In this document: piece after piece, positions 43,901 to 58,000 of the stretch
How positions within the stretch are numbered: position 1 is the first letter of the stretch
Layout of the letters: the number at the start of each line of letters is the position of its first letter
DNA from: Melastoma dodecandrum
Taxonomy: Eukaryota; Streptophyta; Magnoliopsida; Myrtales; Melastomataceae
Assembly (NCBI GenBank): GCA_029817715.1
Contig: JARUPY010000117.1
Coordinates: 146,812-210,811 of the forward strand
Direction of reading: 5' to 3'
Length of the DNA: 64,000 nucleotides
Program-made: the position numbers and the translations under genes
Notes under the pieces: model-generated
Told to the model about the DNA's origin: nothing
What the model saw: only the letters and a program-made list of their open reading frames with translations
Databases searched by the model: none

Positions 43901-46900
43901 CTGATGATAAACAAAGTGACATTACTCAGATGGGTTTGCCTTAAAAATTCGATTATTAATAAGGGATCGGGAGAGATGTCCAATATCTCATTTCACCAGA
44001 ATTTAATCACAGATGCCAGGCCCCAGGGACACATGCCGTAGTGTGAACTTTTCAGAATGGCCACCAATCACTAGTTTGCTCAGGTGAAATCATCATCGGT
44101 GCTTGCCAATCCGTCTCTGTACCATCTAGTAAAAAGCGGTGGGCGATGTAATCTCCTGTGCCAAAAACCCAAGAATAGAGAAGCCAGCAGGATGAACAGG
44201 GAAAAAATGGAGCAGATCCCATTTGATTTGGAAACTCGAGGCCTCCTCCAGAAGACTAAGCTATCCCAAATTGGGTGACTTACTGTGAAATCTGGGACAA
44301 CACTAATCACAGTCAGGCCACCGCCCCCCAGAGGATTCACAAAACACGTTGGAATTCTTCCCTTCTTGGAGAAATCACTAGCTATTTACTCAACCCCAAA
44401 ACACAGTTACCACCTTCAGAGGGAGGTCACCAATACAACCATGTGTTTGGGGGATCCCCCCATTTTTTTAATTTTGGAGTGGAAGCGAATTCAAATGAAA
44501 CTATCAACTCGTGTTAAAAAATATCCACCGACGGAAACAAGTTGGCGATCTAGTCCCTTGCTAGGCTTCAGACATTCACCCCATCCACCGAGCACCCCGC
44601 CAAACGCATTTTCTTTGATGGAGACCCGCCATCCGATTCGACCCCCAACAAGCAAAAGAAAACTGAACCACAAACCCTGTTCACAGGAGGCCCCAGTTGA
44701 AAACATCCGCGGGAATTCCCGGAAACAAGGAAAGAACAATGCCAAAAAAAAAGTCCCCGTCGGGGTTTGATTCTTCTCCCAGACAGGGCGGGAGGACAGA
44801 GAGGTGCCTTGTGAAGCGGGGTTACCCCGAAGCTTCGCGTGGTTTCAATCCCTGCGAAGGAGACGAGAAGAACAAGGCATCAGCTGCTCCCGGATGGACC
44901 GTCAGCAGTTCGCGTCGTCTCCGTACTGCCAGCGGGGGGAAAAGGACACCGCATTTGCAATGCCACGGATAACATCACCCACACCTTGTCGTAACTGAAT
45001 TTTGCCTCAGGAAGTCCTATCATTCCCCTTTTTATTTCCTTGTATATATATATATTATATTACATATACATATATATTTTATTTGTTTGTCAGATGTTTT
45101 TTTTTTCAGTTACCCACGCAGCCGAATTTATAATATAATATAAAAAGAGGAAATTGGGCCTCTTTATTTGGGCTCAAAGTCAACCCAAGGGACTAACCCC
45201 CACGTGATCTATCCTATGGAGTGGGCCTACGTGTCCAGTTGCAGAGGGAAAATATATCCAGTTCCCCTCATCCATAAAATCTTCATCGTTGTACGTACGT
45301 CAGGGTTCATGTTCGTGGATTTTCGAGATGGGAAAACAAATCTCTTTATGTTTCGCAAACTAAAGGTCAGTAGGGATTTACAAACACTTCCCCCTGACAC
45401 TTACAATGGCTTAGCAGAAGGGACCCGAGTCCCATGGACGTGTAGGAGGTTTGGTATGCAAAAAAAACACACTCAAATGCCCAGCATTATGCTTCCGGAA
45501 TCCAAAAACCACAGATTTCCTCTGTTCTCAGAAACCTTGGACACAAAAGAAAAAATACTGTCATTTCTGACAATAAATGTGTATCTGGTGACCTTCTTCT
45601 TTCAAGTGCTGGATGGGACCACTCCCAATTCTTATCTTACTACACTCATTTTGATTTTCTTTTCTTTTTTCTTTTTAAGTTTCAGATCACAAAACCAAAT
45701 AACGGGAAAGAGAGATACGATTGAATAAGATGGACGCAGGAGAAGGAGAAGGTAGAAAGTTCTTTCCAGCAAGAGATTCTGTGGAGTTGTTGCCTGGACT
45801 TGGGAATCGGCCTTCATAGGGTCTCCTCCATTCAGGAACGTGAACAACCACAACAAACCCACATGCAATTTCACTTCCCCCAAGATGTTATTAACAAGAC
45901 AATTTTCTTTCTTTTTCTTCCCCAACAGTTCGGATTTGTCCCATGACGTATTTTTTCTTGTCTTTTCTTATGGGATTTTTTGGCCTTGGTTACCGATCAG
46001 CCGGTTTGCTATTATGCATGGGGAAGGTGCGAACCGCGACCCTGCCCGCTCCAACCATGGCTTTTCCTTCCTCCCCCAAGCCGAGATGGGGTATGCTGCG
46101 AGACTCTTGAGTCAATCGTCCGCCAAGCCACTTACTTGCGGCATTCCCCGGGTTAGGCCTGAGGATTCCTGGGTTTATATCAGGGACTGCATTGGAGCAC
46201 GTGCCAGAATCCAACTCACTCCAACAACTCACTCTAGTCTTGATTTTGAGTGCTGTTGAAATCGACAGGTGTTTCTGATTCTTTGTTGCCTCAATTGAGT
46301 GAGGGGCCCTTCAATGTGTGTTGGTGATTTGTGGTTTGAACTATCTATGTTCTGCCGGAGATCTCGCTTTCTGAAGCCGAAGTAGCTAGAGTCGGGAATT
46401 AGTGTTTCATTGTATTGGTTTCAATCGGATTGGAGTCATGTTTTCGAGTCCCTTTCTTCTTCAGACTGCTGTGTTTGCAATTACATGTTAAGGCATACAT
46501 ACTACTTTCTGAGAAGAAATTTTTGTCCTGTGGAGTTTACGGTTGGTTGGTTTTGGCAGTTACCAATTTAAAGAAAATATAATAATATAATTGCATCCGG
46601 CACGTCGTTATCGCTGAAGAGTCATGGAATATTCAATGTAAGTGCCGGAGGTTTGTCAACCATCTTCAATATTGAGCAGACCATGGGAAGTTTTTCCATT
46701 AAAGATTGCATGAAATTGTTCTTTGCAGGTATTTCTCATACAAAGAATCATAATTGAAAAAATATGATTCGCATGAACTCTTTGACATTTGTGTAAGAGT
46801 TTCTTTGTGCAGTTTACAATTGACCTGGCAATACCTTTTATCAACCACGGAAACAACTTATTCAGGGCCGTCATTTGATTCGAATCTTCTTCTGCATTTT

Positions 46901-48702
46901 CCAATTGACGTTTCCTTTCGGGATCTCGGTTTTGTGGATGTCTGCTGGCATTTGAGATCATTGCCGATTACAAATCTAGGCAGTGGTTTGCCCATCCTCA
47001 TTGCAGTCGATGTGGTTGGGGGATTCATCTCCTTGCAGCTTCGGTAGAAGATGCAGCCCGCAATGGTGGTCGAGAACTATCAATCATTGAATACAAGAAG
47101 GCTATGGAGAAGCGACTCCATGGCTTACAGGAAATCTTCCGCAGACGTTCTCATCTGGTGATACAGAACCACCCTGAAAATGAAACAGAGCCCGCCCTCC
47201 GTAGCGGCCAGAGCCAGATTGACCGGTCACACGCCTGGGGAGCTGACTGAGCAGTCGATATGTTGAAACCACTGATCATGACACAAGCCTTGAGGATTGC
47301 GACTGATCCACCAATCTTCTCTGAGCCTTGACAAAACAAGGAAGCCAAATATGCAAACCACCAGAGGCATGTGCAAGGATGATGGTATAGAGAACAGCAG
47401 AAACAAAGCATGGGTAAAAATCATTGCAGGAGCATTGTTTTATTGCTGGGGTTTAGACTGCCGTCCAGGACAGTTGAAAGGCGGTATACGAACAGGAGCG
47501 ACAAGGCAGGTGGCCATTCGCTGAGAGGATGATCAGGGAGTTTGCAGATTATAAGTCGCCAGGATTGACTTGTACGTTCACGATGAAAGAGGAGAAGACA
47601 AAACGGGGTGGACCCGGTTTGGCACTATCGTGGTTCACGGATAGCAACGATCGCACCGACTTGCCCAAAGAGGCAGGAAAGTGAGAGAGAATGGTAGCGC
47701 AATGAAATGAGGAAGAATTATCGGTTCTGTTGAGATCGTGGAGGGTTGTGAGGATGTTGAAGAACTCTGACGAGTGCAGGGAACCCGCAGCATCAAAAAA
47801 AGGCGTCCCGCATGGCTGGGTAATAAATGGTAGGGAGCAGCGACGGCGGGGACGGAGCATATGAACGACTGAGAGAGGAGGACGGAGGACGGCGAAGGGA
47901 AAGCACAAGCAAAAGCGCAGGTTGGAGGTGAAGTAGGTTGGGGCTATCCTGCAGGAATATGTGGACGGATTCTACTGAGGATCCATCCGGATTATCTGCA
48001 TGGGGAAAGTAAATGTCCCCATCGTCGTTGTCGTTGCGGATGTTGCTGAGTCTGCCATGGTAGGCAGCCTTTGTTTCCTTTCCCTCAGTCCTCGATGCTT
48101 CCTCTGCGTTGCTTATGAATCACTCCAACCAAAAGAATGGAGTTGCTTACTGGTAGAGGAGAGGAATGGATAGGCCAATCAATCAAGAGGCGTAGGGTTA
48201 GGCTATGTCTTTTAGGGACCATCCTCGTTGTTGCTGTGTTTTTTTTTTTTTTTTTTGGCTATGGAAGACTCTTGTTTGTGTTTGGCCCTGTTCCGTTCAT
48301 TGTTTGATCTCCTATATTCCTTAGGGAATGGGGCTAATAATGCTAATTGATCATTCCGGGGACTTCTTTGGCCTTGTAATCCAACCTCTCCCTCTCCCCA
48401 CTGGACCTTCCCTTTCGAATGCAAGAGATGAACAATTGAGGTGGTGGGGTGGGTGTATTATTACATCGCACTCAATTGAGGGTATTTCCTCGCAATTTGG
48501 TGTCCTATCCCGATTTGGTGGTCGCTGCACATCGATCAAAATGAATGATTTAGAACAAGAAGATGATTCGTCCCTTTGCGCTAAATAATTGCATGCATCC
48601 CCCTTCTTTTTAATTATGACAAATCCCAATTCTGTTAAAATTATGGTACCCCCCGGTGAAATATGCGCCTGAGAAGAAGGATATTGATTTAAAAAAAATG
48701 CG
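40996..48702. other. Gene-poor intergenic region
   Basis: Open frames exist (for example 44285-44770 and 45168-45728 on the plus strand) but begin at non-ATG codons, have low-complexity composition and no family motif. A TA-rich microsatellite lies at about 45043-45085 and a T18 tract at about 48239. A minus-strand frame at 47549-47908 looks somewhat coding but is not recognised. I support no gene here. Confidence 0.4.
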
Positions 48703-48784
48703 TGGCCCATGCACGGGGTGCGAAACCTGCGACCTTGGCGTTTTATTAGCACCACGGCTCTAAACCAACTGAGGCTAATAGGCC
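48703..48784 (-). pseudogene. tRNA-Ile(AAT)-derived pseudogene
   Basis: Read on the minus strand it has a fully paired acceptor stem (GGCCTAT with ATGGGCC), a D-arm TCAGTTGG...TAGAGC with an extra C and an extra T, an anticodon stem TGGTG/CGCCA around CTAATAA plus two extra A, and the AAGGTCGCAGGT start of the T-arm, whose 3' side no longer pairs. The anticodon would be AAT (Ile). The inserted bases rule out a normal tRNA. Confidence 0.75.
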
Positions 48785-51700
48785 GACCTGCTTTTCTCGA
48801 ATTGGCGTAAAGTTAAATTAAAAAAAATCGTTCCTTATCCATTTATACTTCCATTCTGCATGATGCAGAACAACATAAAACGGGACGACCCCGCGCATCC
48901 CTAGGGGGGAACCCTATCTGAAAGTCGAGGGGGGGTGAAGAGGAGATCAGGACTTGGAGATGGCATTGGCGAGAAGCCGTTTTCGCCAGAACATCGTTTG
49001 GAACTATCTATAGCCTTCATCTCCAGGCTACTAATCTTGGACGCCTGCCTGTGTTCCACCCTGCTAATTGAACTTTTCATGCTCCCTAATACTACATCTT
49101 ACATTCCAATGACGAAGAATCTTCTTTCTCTTGTTTTATCGCACGCGGGACACCAGTAGTCTCAGGCCCAAGACTGAGCAGGAGATGCCAACAGGCAAGC
49201 AGCACATGTTCTTCCTGTTTCCGGGATCGTAATGTTAGGAATATTGCTGCTTACTGTGAGCAAATGAATCAAATGGGACGCATATCAGAAGGGAAAGGAA
49301 ATTGAAGCGCATGGCTGCAAAAAGGAAGATGAGGACGACGGACAAGAAGAGTGAGAAAGTTGGAATCACGAGCCCGGGGGCCATAATTACCCATTTATTT
49401 CTTATAAGCCCCATAAATGTAAAAAAGGAAAGGTGGTAGAATAATAATTATCACTTGGGGGTTTGTTAATGGGAAAAAGGTTTTACAGTGAGGGCGAAGG
49501 GTTAGAAATTAATAAGTACTTTTTTTTCATCGGGTCCGGACGAGGATGAATGCAGGAGGTGAGGTTGGCCCCCCGGTTTCATTTGGTAACAATGAGCGCA
49601 GGTATTGCATATGGGAAGCAAGGAGGATTAGACATGCAGTAGTAGTGGAGAACCATCAATCTCCATTCTACATTCATTCTGAAGAAAGTCCAGGTAACGT
49701 CTCTTGTGACACATGAAATTAGAAGATGAAAATTACAGTTTCGTGAAGAAGCATCCTTCGAGCTTGCTTTAATCCAGGGGAGCATTAGTGAAACAGGGTT
49801 TGAAAAGATTTATTATACTCGGCTTGGAGGAGATGTAAACAACGTAGTGAAAAGTTGGATAAAGAAGTCAGTATCTGTGCCCCATTCGCTTTCCACAATA
49901 TTCTACCTAGAGTCAGGCCCAGGGATACCTCTGGAATGAGTTGAAAGAGAGGTTATGCCGAAACCGATGATTCTAAGATTTAATTGCCAATTGTTGTTAA
50001 GGTATTTCAGTCTGGAACAGGAGGTTGAAGTCTATATTCAGCGTCATTAAACAATAGAGTTGCATTTCGATTTTGTGAGAGCTGAGAGGGTTGTTTAGGA
50101 CCGTTAACCTTGCTGTGAATGTGGTAAATTCGAATGCCAGTGAGCAATAACTTTTCTCGGAGGCAAGAAAACAGAAGGACAATGGTTTTTTCAGTTTATT
50201 AATGGAGTTAATGGTTGAGTATGCAGCTTCACGTTTCCCAGATGCCATTATGAGAAAGCCTCCTCCCCAACAATAGTGTGAAGCGTATCATTTCAGTGCA
50301 GACGGGAAGAAATGCCAAGGGGACAGAAACATGCAGGAAGTGTGGTTGGAGATGCACCACATATGGTAGCCTCTGTACAGACAGACTTGGACAATTAAAG
50401 TCCGCCAGGTGCAGGAGGAGGAAAATCATTCTGTGGCTTTGGTGGGCTGACCAGAAAGCAAGGGAAGAGGAGATTTGGATATGTGAGCATTGTGGGAAAA
50501 AAAGGGGCATTCTTAAAGGAGAGGTGATTTTTACTTGGTAGGATTTCCTCCTAACAAAAGGTTTTGGGAGAGGAATGAGGATTATATCGAGGAAGGAGGA
50601 TTATAGCAAAGGAAGAGGAACAACATGATCATTCTCATATCAAGCACTAGCATGAGCTTAAACAGTTCATATACAGAGTGAGTAAAAACATGTTATTAAG
50701 CTTTAGCTTTGACGTTTATTCAGTCCGAGGGCTTGGCTTGTTTAATACAATTAGGAGTTGAAAACTCCCTTCTCAACCGACTTTCGTAAACTCTCTGAAA
50801 TCGATCAGCCTGTCGCCGGTTTTGATCAAACGCCTCTAATCTAAACCCCTGCAGCTCGTTTTTCAGAAAAACTCCGATATTGGCCTAATTTGACGAGCAG
50901 CCGTCCCTCAGTTCCTTCGCGTATATGTACCCATCACGAGTTCTTATCGAACACGTTAAACGGCCTCCTTCACTTCATCTACTCCCAAGTTCCTCCTCCT
51001 CGAAGATTTTCAGATCACCTCATTGGATCCTATCCCATCTGGGAACCGCATCCAACCCTTGTCCTGTTGCCCGAAAATCCCCCAAAAACGTTCCATCACT
51101 CTACTCCACATCCCTTGGCAAGTCATCCTCACTGTCCCTGGTGCCTCCGGAAACGAGTCCAAGGGCTGGGCTCATGGAAGGAACAGGCGGGACACTGTTC
51201 TCTGAACCTGGGCGAACGCTGAAATTGTTGATTAAACTCTCCGACGTACCAGTTAGTTCGCCCTTGGATGGCTAAGTTGGAAAAGATGCAGCCGGAAAGT
51301 CTTGATAGAAATCTTTACCGCAGAAGAAGACGTCAATGGAGCCCAGTCATGGCCGAAGCTATGGAGAAGGATCGAGTAGACCGATAATCAAAAGTATTGT
51401 TTTTCCGTAGGTGTGGTCCCGCTATGGGCGGAAGGAAGGTTTCAATAAAAAGAAGCCACAACCAACATCTTAACAGATGGAACTTGAAGTTTAAACTTAA
51501 GGAGAAAAGACAATACAGAAAAAGCTAAGCAATCTGGGAGATATGGAGAGGATGATCACCCCCTACCATGCTTTATAATAGTGGTGGTTATATACAGATA
51601 CAGGATTGGGACAGGATGTTGTTTCCATGAAGCCTCCGCCAACGAAGAAGAAAGACTTGGGAACGTTTGGTCGTTTTTTCTAGGAAACGATGAAGTAACA

Positions 51701-54700
51701 TGGCCAGTACAGGGCAAAAGCATAAAATTTCTTGTATTGGAAGGTTACCAAAAATGGAAATTTAGGAACCTGCCTGAGACGGTTTCCCCGGAGCTTCTTC
51801 CTTTTAGTCCTGCGCTTGGAGGGGGAAAATGATGCAATTGAATTGACGAAAAAATCTCAGACTAAGTCATCTTCGCTCCCCATTGAAACTACGCGTTCGT
51901 GCAGAATTCATTCCACTTCCCGAGTCACTCTTTGGATAAAGAAGCTTTTGCTTTTTTCCCCCCTTTTTTAGGACCAAAAAGGCAAGTATGCCAATCAGGA
52001 TGACGGTCATCCGCAGGTCAATTGGGTGGCCAATTTCTTTTGGCTGACTTCCCATATCTTCTGGTCGGGTCCCATATCCCTGCTGCAGGTTAGGCAACTG
52101 GCTCTTGTTTCGAAGAAAATAGGTTTGTCTCGTCCCACTTTATCTTCTCAACCAGGGGAGTTAGCAACAGGAAGGAATCGGAGGGAAGAAGATGGCGACA
52201 AGAACTAGGAGGAAAACCCGACAAAACCAAGCAAATTAGGGGGCCGCTGAGAACGCCTTTTCCTTCGCCAAACGTCGGACAAATTTTTTTTTTATTCCGT
52301 GAACACTAGGTGTTCTAGGGGTCTAGGCGGCGCTCCCTCTGCCTCCCTTGTTGCCCGGGAAGTTCGAGACCGTTTTCGGACGGCGTTGCTGGTCGTTCTG
52401 CTCGAAGGCACCGGTTCCGCGGCCCCAGCAGAACCCGAGGAGTCTTCCCTTTTAGCGTGAAGGCAGCAGTGCTGGGACAAAGGCCGAGAAGGTCAATTGT
52501 GAGGAAACAATCCAGCAACAGCTAAGACGTGGCTCGGGAATGGGATCCGGACAGTGTGGCTGCCGAGACGCAGTTGGTGCACAAATCGTCTTTTAGGAAG
52601 CTTGTCGGGTGGCCCCAGGGTTTCCTTTGTTAGGCCATGATTATGACCATATCGTGCCGTACTCTAAGGTGATTTAGGGAGGTTAAAGGCGTGGGATTTT
52701 TGTTTCTTCTGGGATTGGTTGAATTTGGGGATTTTGAAAAGAGTGGTATGGTGGGGTTCTTGGGGAAGTGAGTGTGGTTTCCCGGTGTTGTGTCTGTTAT
52801 GGCAATACCAACTGCGGAAGGACGTCTCAAAATTCCACCGAAGGCTTGTTTCTGTGGGAAAGGAAATTGTTTACAAGCTGGAATTTCCTTCATTAGTCTG
52901 TGATGTTGTGCTTGCATGGGAGGGTAGCAATGAAGCATGCAGTGAGTGAACCTGTGGGTCCTGTTTGATGTTTCTCCTTTGGCTGTTGATGGTGCTTGTG
53001 TCGTATAGACTGTCTTGTTTCTTCACGATAGCGGTTATGCCCTTCTAGGCGGCATGTTTTTGTTGGGATGGAATTAGATTGACTCAGGTACAATCTTTAT
53101 GAGGATAACGACTAATTCTTTCGCGTGGATTGGTATGTAGAGGTGGCTAATCTGGCACAACATAGCATGGTAAACCATCGGGGTATCAACATTCCGGGGA
53201 ATGGGCCTTCCCTCTGAACTAGCTGACATAGGGAGAGGCGACAAATTTTTAAGCATGCCCGTATTTTTTTTATATTTTTTAAGGAGGTGCCTCTTCTTAA
53301 CACTGAGTGCTATTAGATAGTCCGTGCAATTCTTGTTGATGTTTTTAGGCTGCTATGAAGCTTTTAAAGTTGGCAGATGCAGAACGCAAATGGGGCGCAG
53401 ATCACTTTTTAAATTGACCCTCCATTGGCAGATCTAAGACCTTGTGCCTTGCTGCTTATGAATGCAGGGGGACGGAGGGGAAGGGAAGGAAAGGCACACT
53501 TGAGAATTGTCCGGTTTTACAGGTACAAAGTTCATTCTACTTATCGCCTGTTGCAAATGTGAATAATCAGTATGTTGGGGACTTAGGCATGTGAAAAATT
53601 GCGAGAAGCTCAGTATGTAGGGGAGGAACTGTACTTACGAAAAGAGTGGTTGGTTAAATATCTATATTTTTCCCATTTCCGTTGTTTTTTGGTGGCCCCG
53701 TGATTTTATCCTTTCCCCCGTTGTATTGTAGGCTACAGTCAATCGTGCAAAAGGAAATCAGACAGAGATTTTCTAGGGCTGACCTCATAAGGAAAAGTTC
53801 TTACTGTCGGGTTTTCCGGTAAGCAAATGCCCCTCAAAAAGGTGAAGAAGAAACCATTTTCCTTCTCATGAATTAAGTGAAGGCAAATGCACCCTTGCAT
53901 TAATATGCACCCATGGCTTTTACTAGTGTCATATTGATAATCGCAAGGTCGTGATATGGACCTTCCTTGAACTGTCCTGCTTATGGCAATGTTCGCCATT
54001 CCAGAAGAATCCGTGGTGGTTTGCCGTATACTCAGTGACCAGTCCTATCTTGTGAGTCGATGGAAACAACCATTTGATGGGTCTAACAAATATTCTTAGA
54101 CTGCATGGTGGGACACATATCATTCGTAAATGCAGTGTCTGCCTTAGGCGTATGTGTTCGAATGGGGGACTAAAATGCCTATCAAAATATTCTCCTTGAA
54201 AGGTCCTTGGCAAGCCATGGGGGCTTCAGATTGGAGGCCCTGCCCGTTTGCTCTCTTTGTTATTGTGTTATATGTTCTCGATGAGTAGGACAAAAGGAAG
54301 AGCTATTGTGAAATCGCCCTTCTGCCTTTCGTATTGTCGGCCGATTCTTTTCATTCCCTTTTCAAATGAGGGAATGACCTCCCGCTTTGATTATTCTTCA
54401 TGTGTTATTTTGAATTGCACCCATCAGACAATAAGCAAATTTCGCCACTAAATTTATATTGCGGGGGTGGGTCTCCCTTGTCCAAGTGCTGTTTGTGGAA
54501 ATGAAATGTGTATTTTTCGGGCTTATAACTACAATTCGGAGAAGAAAAAAAAGAGAAAAAAGTGGGTGCTTTGTCTATTTTCTGCCACATTTCAATATGG
54601 GTTTTGCATAGAGTAGAGGGCATCTATGAAGCTCAGCGGTGAATTCAGGTAGGCAATAATTGGAGAGTCCCTTTTCAATTGTCTGAAAACAGTTTTGTGG

Positions 54701-55065
54701 CCTGCGTTTTATTTTGGACAATTGGAAATTCACCAGTACTGATGTATTCTAAGACTGAAAGCGATACCCTGAATTAACATTTACGTTCTGAACTTTTTGC
54801 GCCGTGGATAGACGTGACTTGGCGACCGCTCGATCGCTTCCGTTGGCACTATCGCAGCGCCTTTTGATCAGTTCATTGTTGTATATCATGCATCATCATC
54901 ATCAGCAAACTTGGCCCATCAAGGACAAAATGGAAATAGAGGATGAGAGTTACATTCCCATGGTATGGAAAAGAAAAACTATCAAGGGAATCCTATCTGA
55001 AGTGTTTTTGTCGTGTTTAATCTTGCTAAACGATGGATCAACAGAATTCTCGTAATGTAGCAAAA
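48785..55065. other. Gene-poor intergenic region
   Basis: I find no frame with family features. A GC-rich block lies at 52300-52460. A Cys-rich plus-strand frame at 50278-50541 (CRKCGWRC, CEHCGKKRG) starts at a plausible codon but fits no finger family. No RNA gene or transposon border was found. Confidence 0.4.
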
Positions 55066-55084
55066 GGGGGGGGGGGGGGGGGGG
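55066..55084. repeat. G19 homopolymer
   Basis: Nineteen uninterrupted G residues; potential quadruplex-forming tract and a likely assembly weak spot. Confidence 0.95.
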
Positions 55085-58000
55085 AAAACCGATTTGCAAT
55101 GTCTTTATCGCGGGTTTTATTCTTCCTCCCTTTTCAATCCCTTTCACTTTTCATAATCACATGGATTACAGCCGTTGAAGTTTTTTTTTCTGCTTTCTAG
55201 TTTTTGCGGTTGTGTAAGAAGGAAATTAAGATTCTGGTTGTATATTCATGATGACGTAGAACATCACTGCCAATTTCCGTTACAATTTTTTATCGACTCA
55301 GACAAGGACAGATTTTAGGGACACTTCCAGTTGAACGCACACCATTTCATCTGCATCTCTCAGAGGGTTATATTATGTACAATATAATGATTTCCACCTG
55401 CTTTTCCTGCTTCAGTTGCTACTGCGAATGACGCATGATCTTGATAACGCGGCAGGATTAGCGTGAAATGCCAGATTCATTTCGGCATCTTGAACTTTTT
55501 CAACTCCCTTTTGTTTCGAAACCGCAAGATGATGCACCTTTTTTCGTAGAATCAAGTTGCTAATACCTAATGATGTCCCATATCGAACTCTTTGCCACTT
55601 CCTTGGGATCAGTGATGCTCTAGGGTTTTCGGGTTTTTACCAGGGCAAACCATTCACCCGCTTTGGCATTTTGATCCCTGGTTCGGGTTCTCTTGACCGG
55701 CTTTTCTGGAGATCACACGAATCAATACTTGCAAAGGTAGCTTTTTGGCCATTGGCGAAAGGCGGCTGTTGTGATGAAACCAAAGGGATGTTCCAATGTC
55801 CAAAATGTGGCCGCCGGGTAAACCGCTGGGGCAGGAAAGCTGCCTGGTTCCATGGATAAGACAAAGGACAGGCCCGGATAAGAATGGAATTTGCGAGGGG
55901 ATTGCATTGCAGTTTGGATGCTTTTTCGTTCTTGTGAGCACTCATTGCCCTGTTTTTCACTGTCCACCCCAAACCTAGGGCACCTCCCCATTGCTTTTGA
56001 AGTTGGGGTGGTGAACGCAATCCGAAAACTCCAACTTCTGCTCCAATGAGTAGTCCCAGAGATCATGATACGGTTGATGACGGCATGCAGCGCTCTTGTT
56101 CTTCCTATGGCCAGCTCCCACAGGCATTGTTCCTTCTCGACCCTCCGGCAGTCCAGTATCTCTGACACGGCCCTACAGAAAATCGTCGAGGTTGATTCAC
56201 GTTGTAGTTGTTTTAATAACAGAACTTGGTGTCCATGCTGTCGCATAAGGGGCATGGCAAGGATCTTGTCCGGTTTCGTTCAACATCTTCCCTTGAGAAT
56301 CAGAAAGTTTCACTCGGTTCTTTTCACCAACTTAGAGATCCTTCGTATTCTCTGGGCCTTCTCCGACAACTGAAGGCGCTCGAGATTGAGACCGTGCTGC
56401 ATCTACGGAGAATTCTCTGCAGAGCACTAATCACAGTGAGGCGAGAAAAACCATGGATTTAACCTGACAACCTCAGTAAATCAAACAACTAGTTAGATAA
56501 CCAGAAAACAGATTATTCAATTTGCTGCCTTGCCTGCAGAGCGGAGCAATAACCCCAGAAAATCTGCCAAAATCAAGGAACTTCGAGAGAAAAACGTCAC
56601 CTACCCATCAGTCCATTTCCTGGAGGAAACAGGAATCGGGTCACCCTTTTATTACAATAATCTTCCCCGCAAGTAGGTTAAAGTTACCTGCTCTGTTTCC
56701 ACCCGGGATCATTATCCCCTGTTTCTTCTTCTTCTTCTTCTTCTTCTTCTTCTTCCATCGACTTCACCTGGCAGGGTTGCGCATCAGCACCGAACAAATG
56801 GATCTTCTTCCCGGAAAGAGGCTGATCGCAGGATCCTCGATTATCTGCATCTTTTGTGTTGAAAGGAAGGGGAAAAGGGTTGAGGGGGATTGAAGAAGGC
56901 TCAAACTCTTTTCCTATGCAAGGAAGGTAGGGCAGGGTAAGTCTGAAGGGGGAAATAAAAAAGCTGCCTGTGGTTCGAGTTTGTGATCCTGTCCGGGAAA
57001 AAAAATGGGTTAGCCGGGGGAAAGAAAAGGTTCTCTGCCACATCGGATCGAGGCTTCTCTTCTTCATTACTGACCACAATTTTTACGTGGCCCAACTTTT
57101 AGAGTTTTCCTTGTTCCATTTCCTCCTCTTGTTTTCTTTTATTAGGGGGGCGGGGGGCTGTTGTTTGTCAAACTCTTCTTCGGACCCTATCCTTTGACTT
57201 GTGCTTAACTAAAACGTATTCTCACCCCATTTGTTACTACTTAATCGGAGACAATGAAGCCGTCACATTTCGGTTATTTGCTTTAAGTTTTAGGATCCTA
57301 TGGGTATTCTACGGGAGACGTAGGTTATTTCCATATCCTACGTCTTAGTTACTGTTTAGCAGCAGTTTCCTACATGTTCAAGATTAGCTTATATGTACTT
57401 ATTATCCTCGTACTTGTGTCGATTAATGTTTTCATTGTAGTCCGTTTTCTCTTATAATATCATGTCATAAGTGTTCATATCCCCACGTACCCCAATATTT
57501 ATTTTCTGTAAATCAATTATTGAAATTCTGCTAAAATGGAGAGACTGTCTATTACGGGGACATATGAGTTTTTTAATTTCATACAGTGCTGCATATGAAG
57601 AAATGAATTTTTTTTAATTTCATTACAGTACTCGCATATGAAGAAGATGGTTTATGGTAATTAAAGCTAAGAAAAAAAAAAAGAAGAAGCATCATCTCGC
57701 CTTCCCTCCTTCCCTGAAACAAGTGGCGGTTTCCTTGAAATCAAACCCAGGGGTCGGACTTGTACCCGGCTAAACTGGGACTATTCGAAGAAGAATTAGC
57801 GTTGGTCCGTAGTAGGTCGCCCTTTACTGCTCCCGTACCCCAATTCGTTGCCTTCAACCCAAAAGGAACATCTTGGAGCACATTCGCAGGTGTTTGCGGA
57901 ACAGAAACGCGTTGTAGTCGGTGGCAATTACAGCACCCACTGTTCCGTGGACGACCTTCTTCCATCGCCCACAAATCGTCATCGTCATAGGCGCTGTTCA

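Noticed and set aside
44285..44770. 161-residue plus-strand frame
   Set aside because: Begins with GTG, proline/lysine-rich chance frame with a competing frame on both strands.
45168..45728. 186-residue plus-strand frame
   Set aside because: Begins with TTG, composition is low complexity with a Phe-rich end, and no family motif is seen.
50278..50541. Cys-rich zinc-finger-like protein
   Set aside because: Cys spacing fits no known finger and the frame has no neighbours, splice logic or promoter.
55637..56255. Overlapping minus-strand frames up to 177 residues
   Set aside because: Frames are open on both strands at once and none shows family features.
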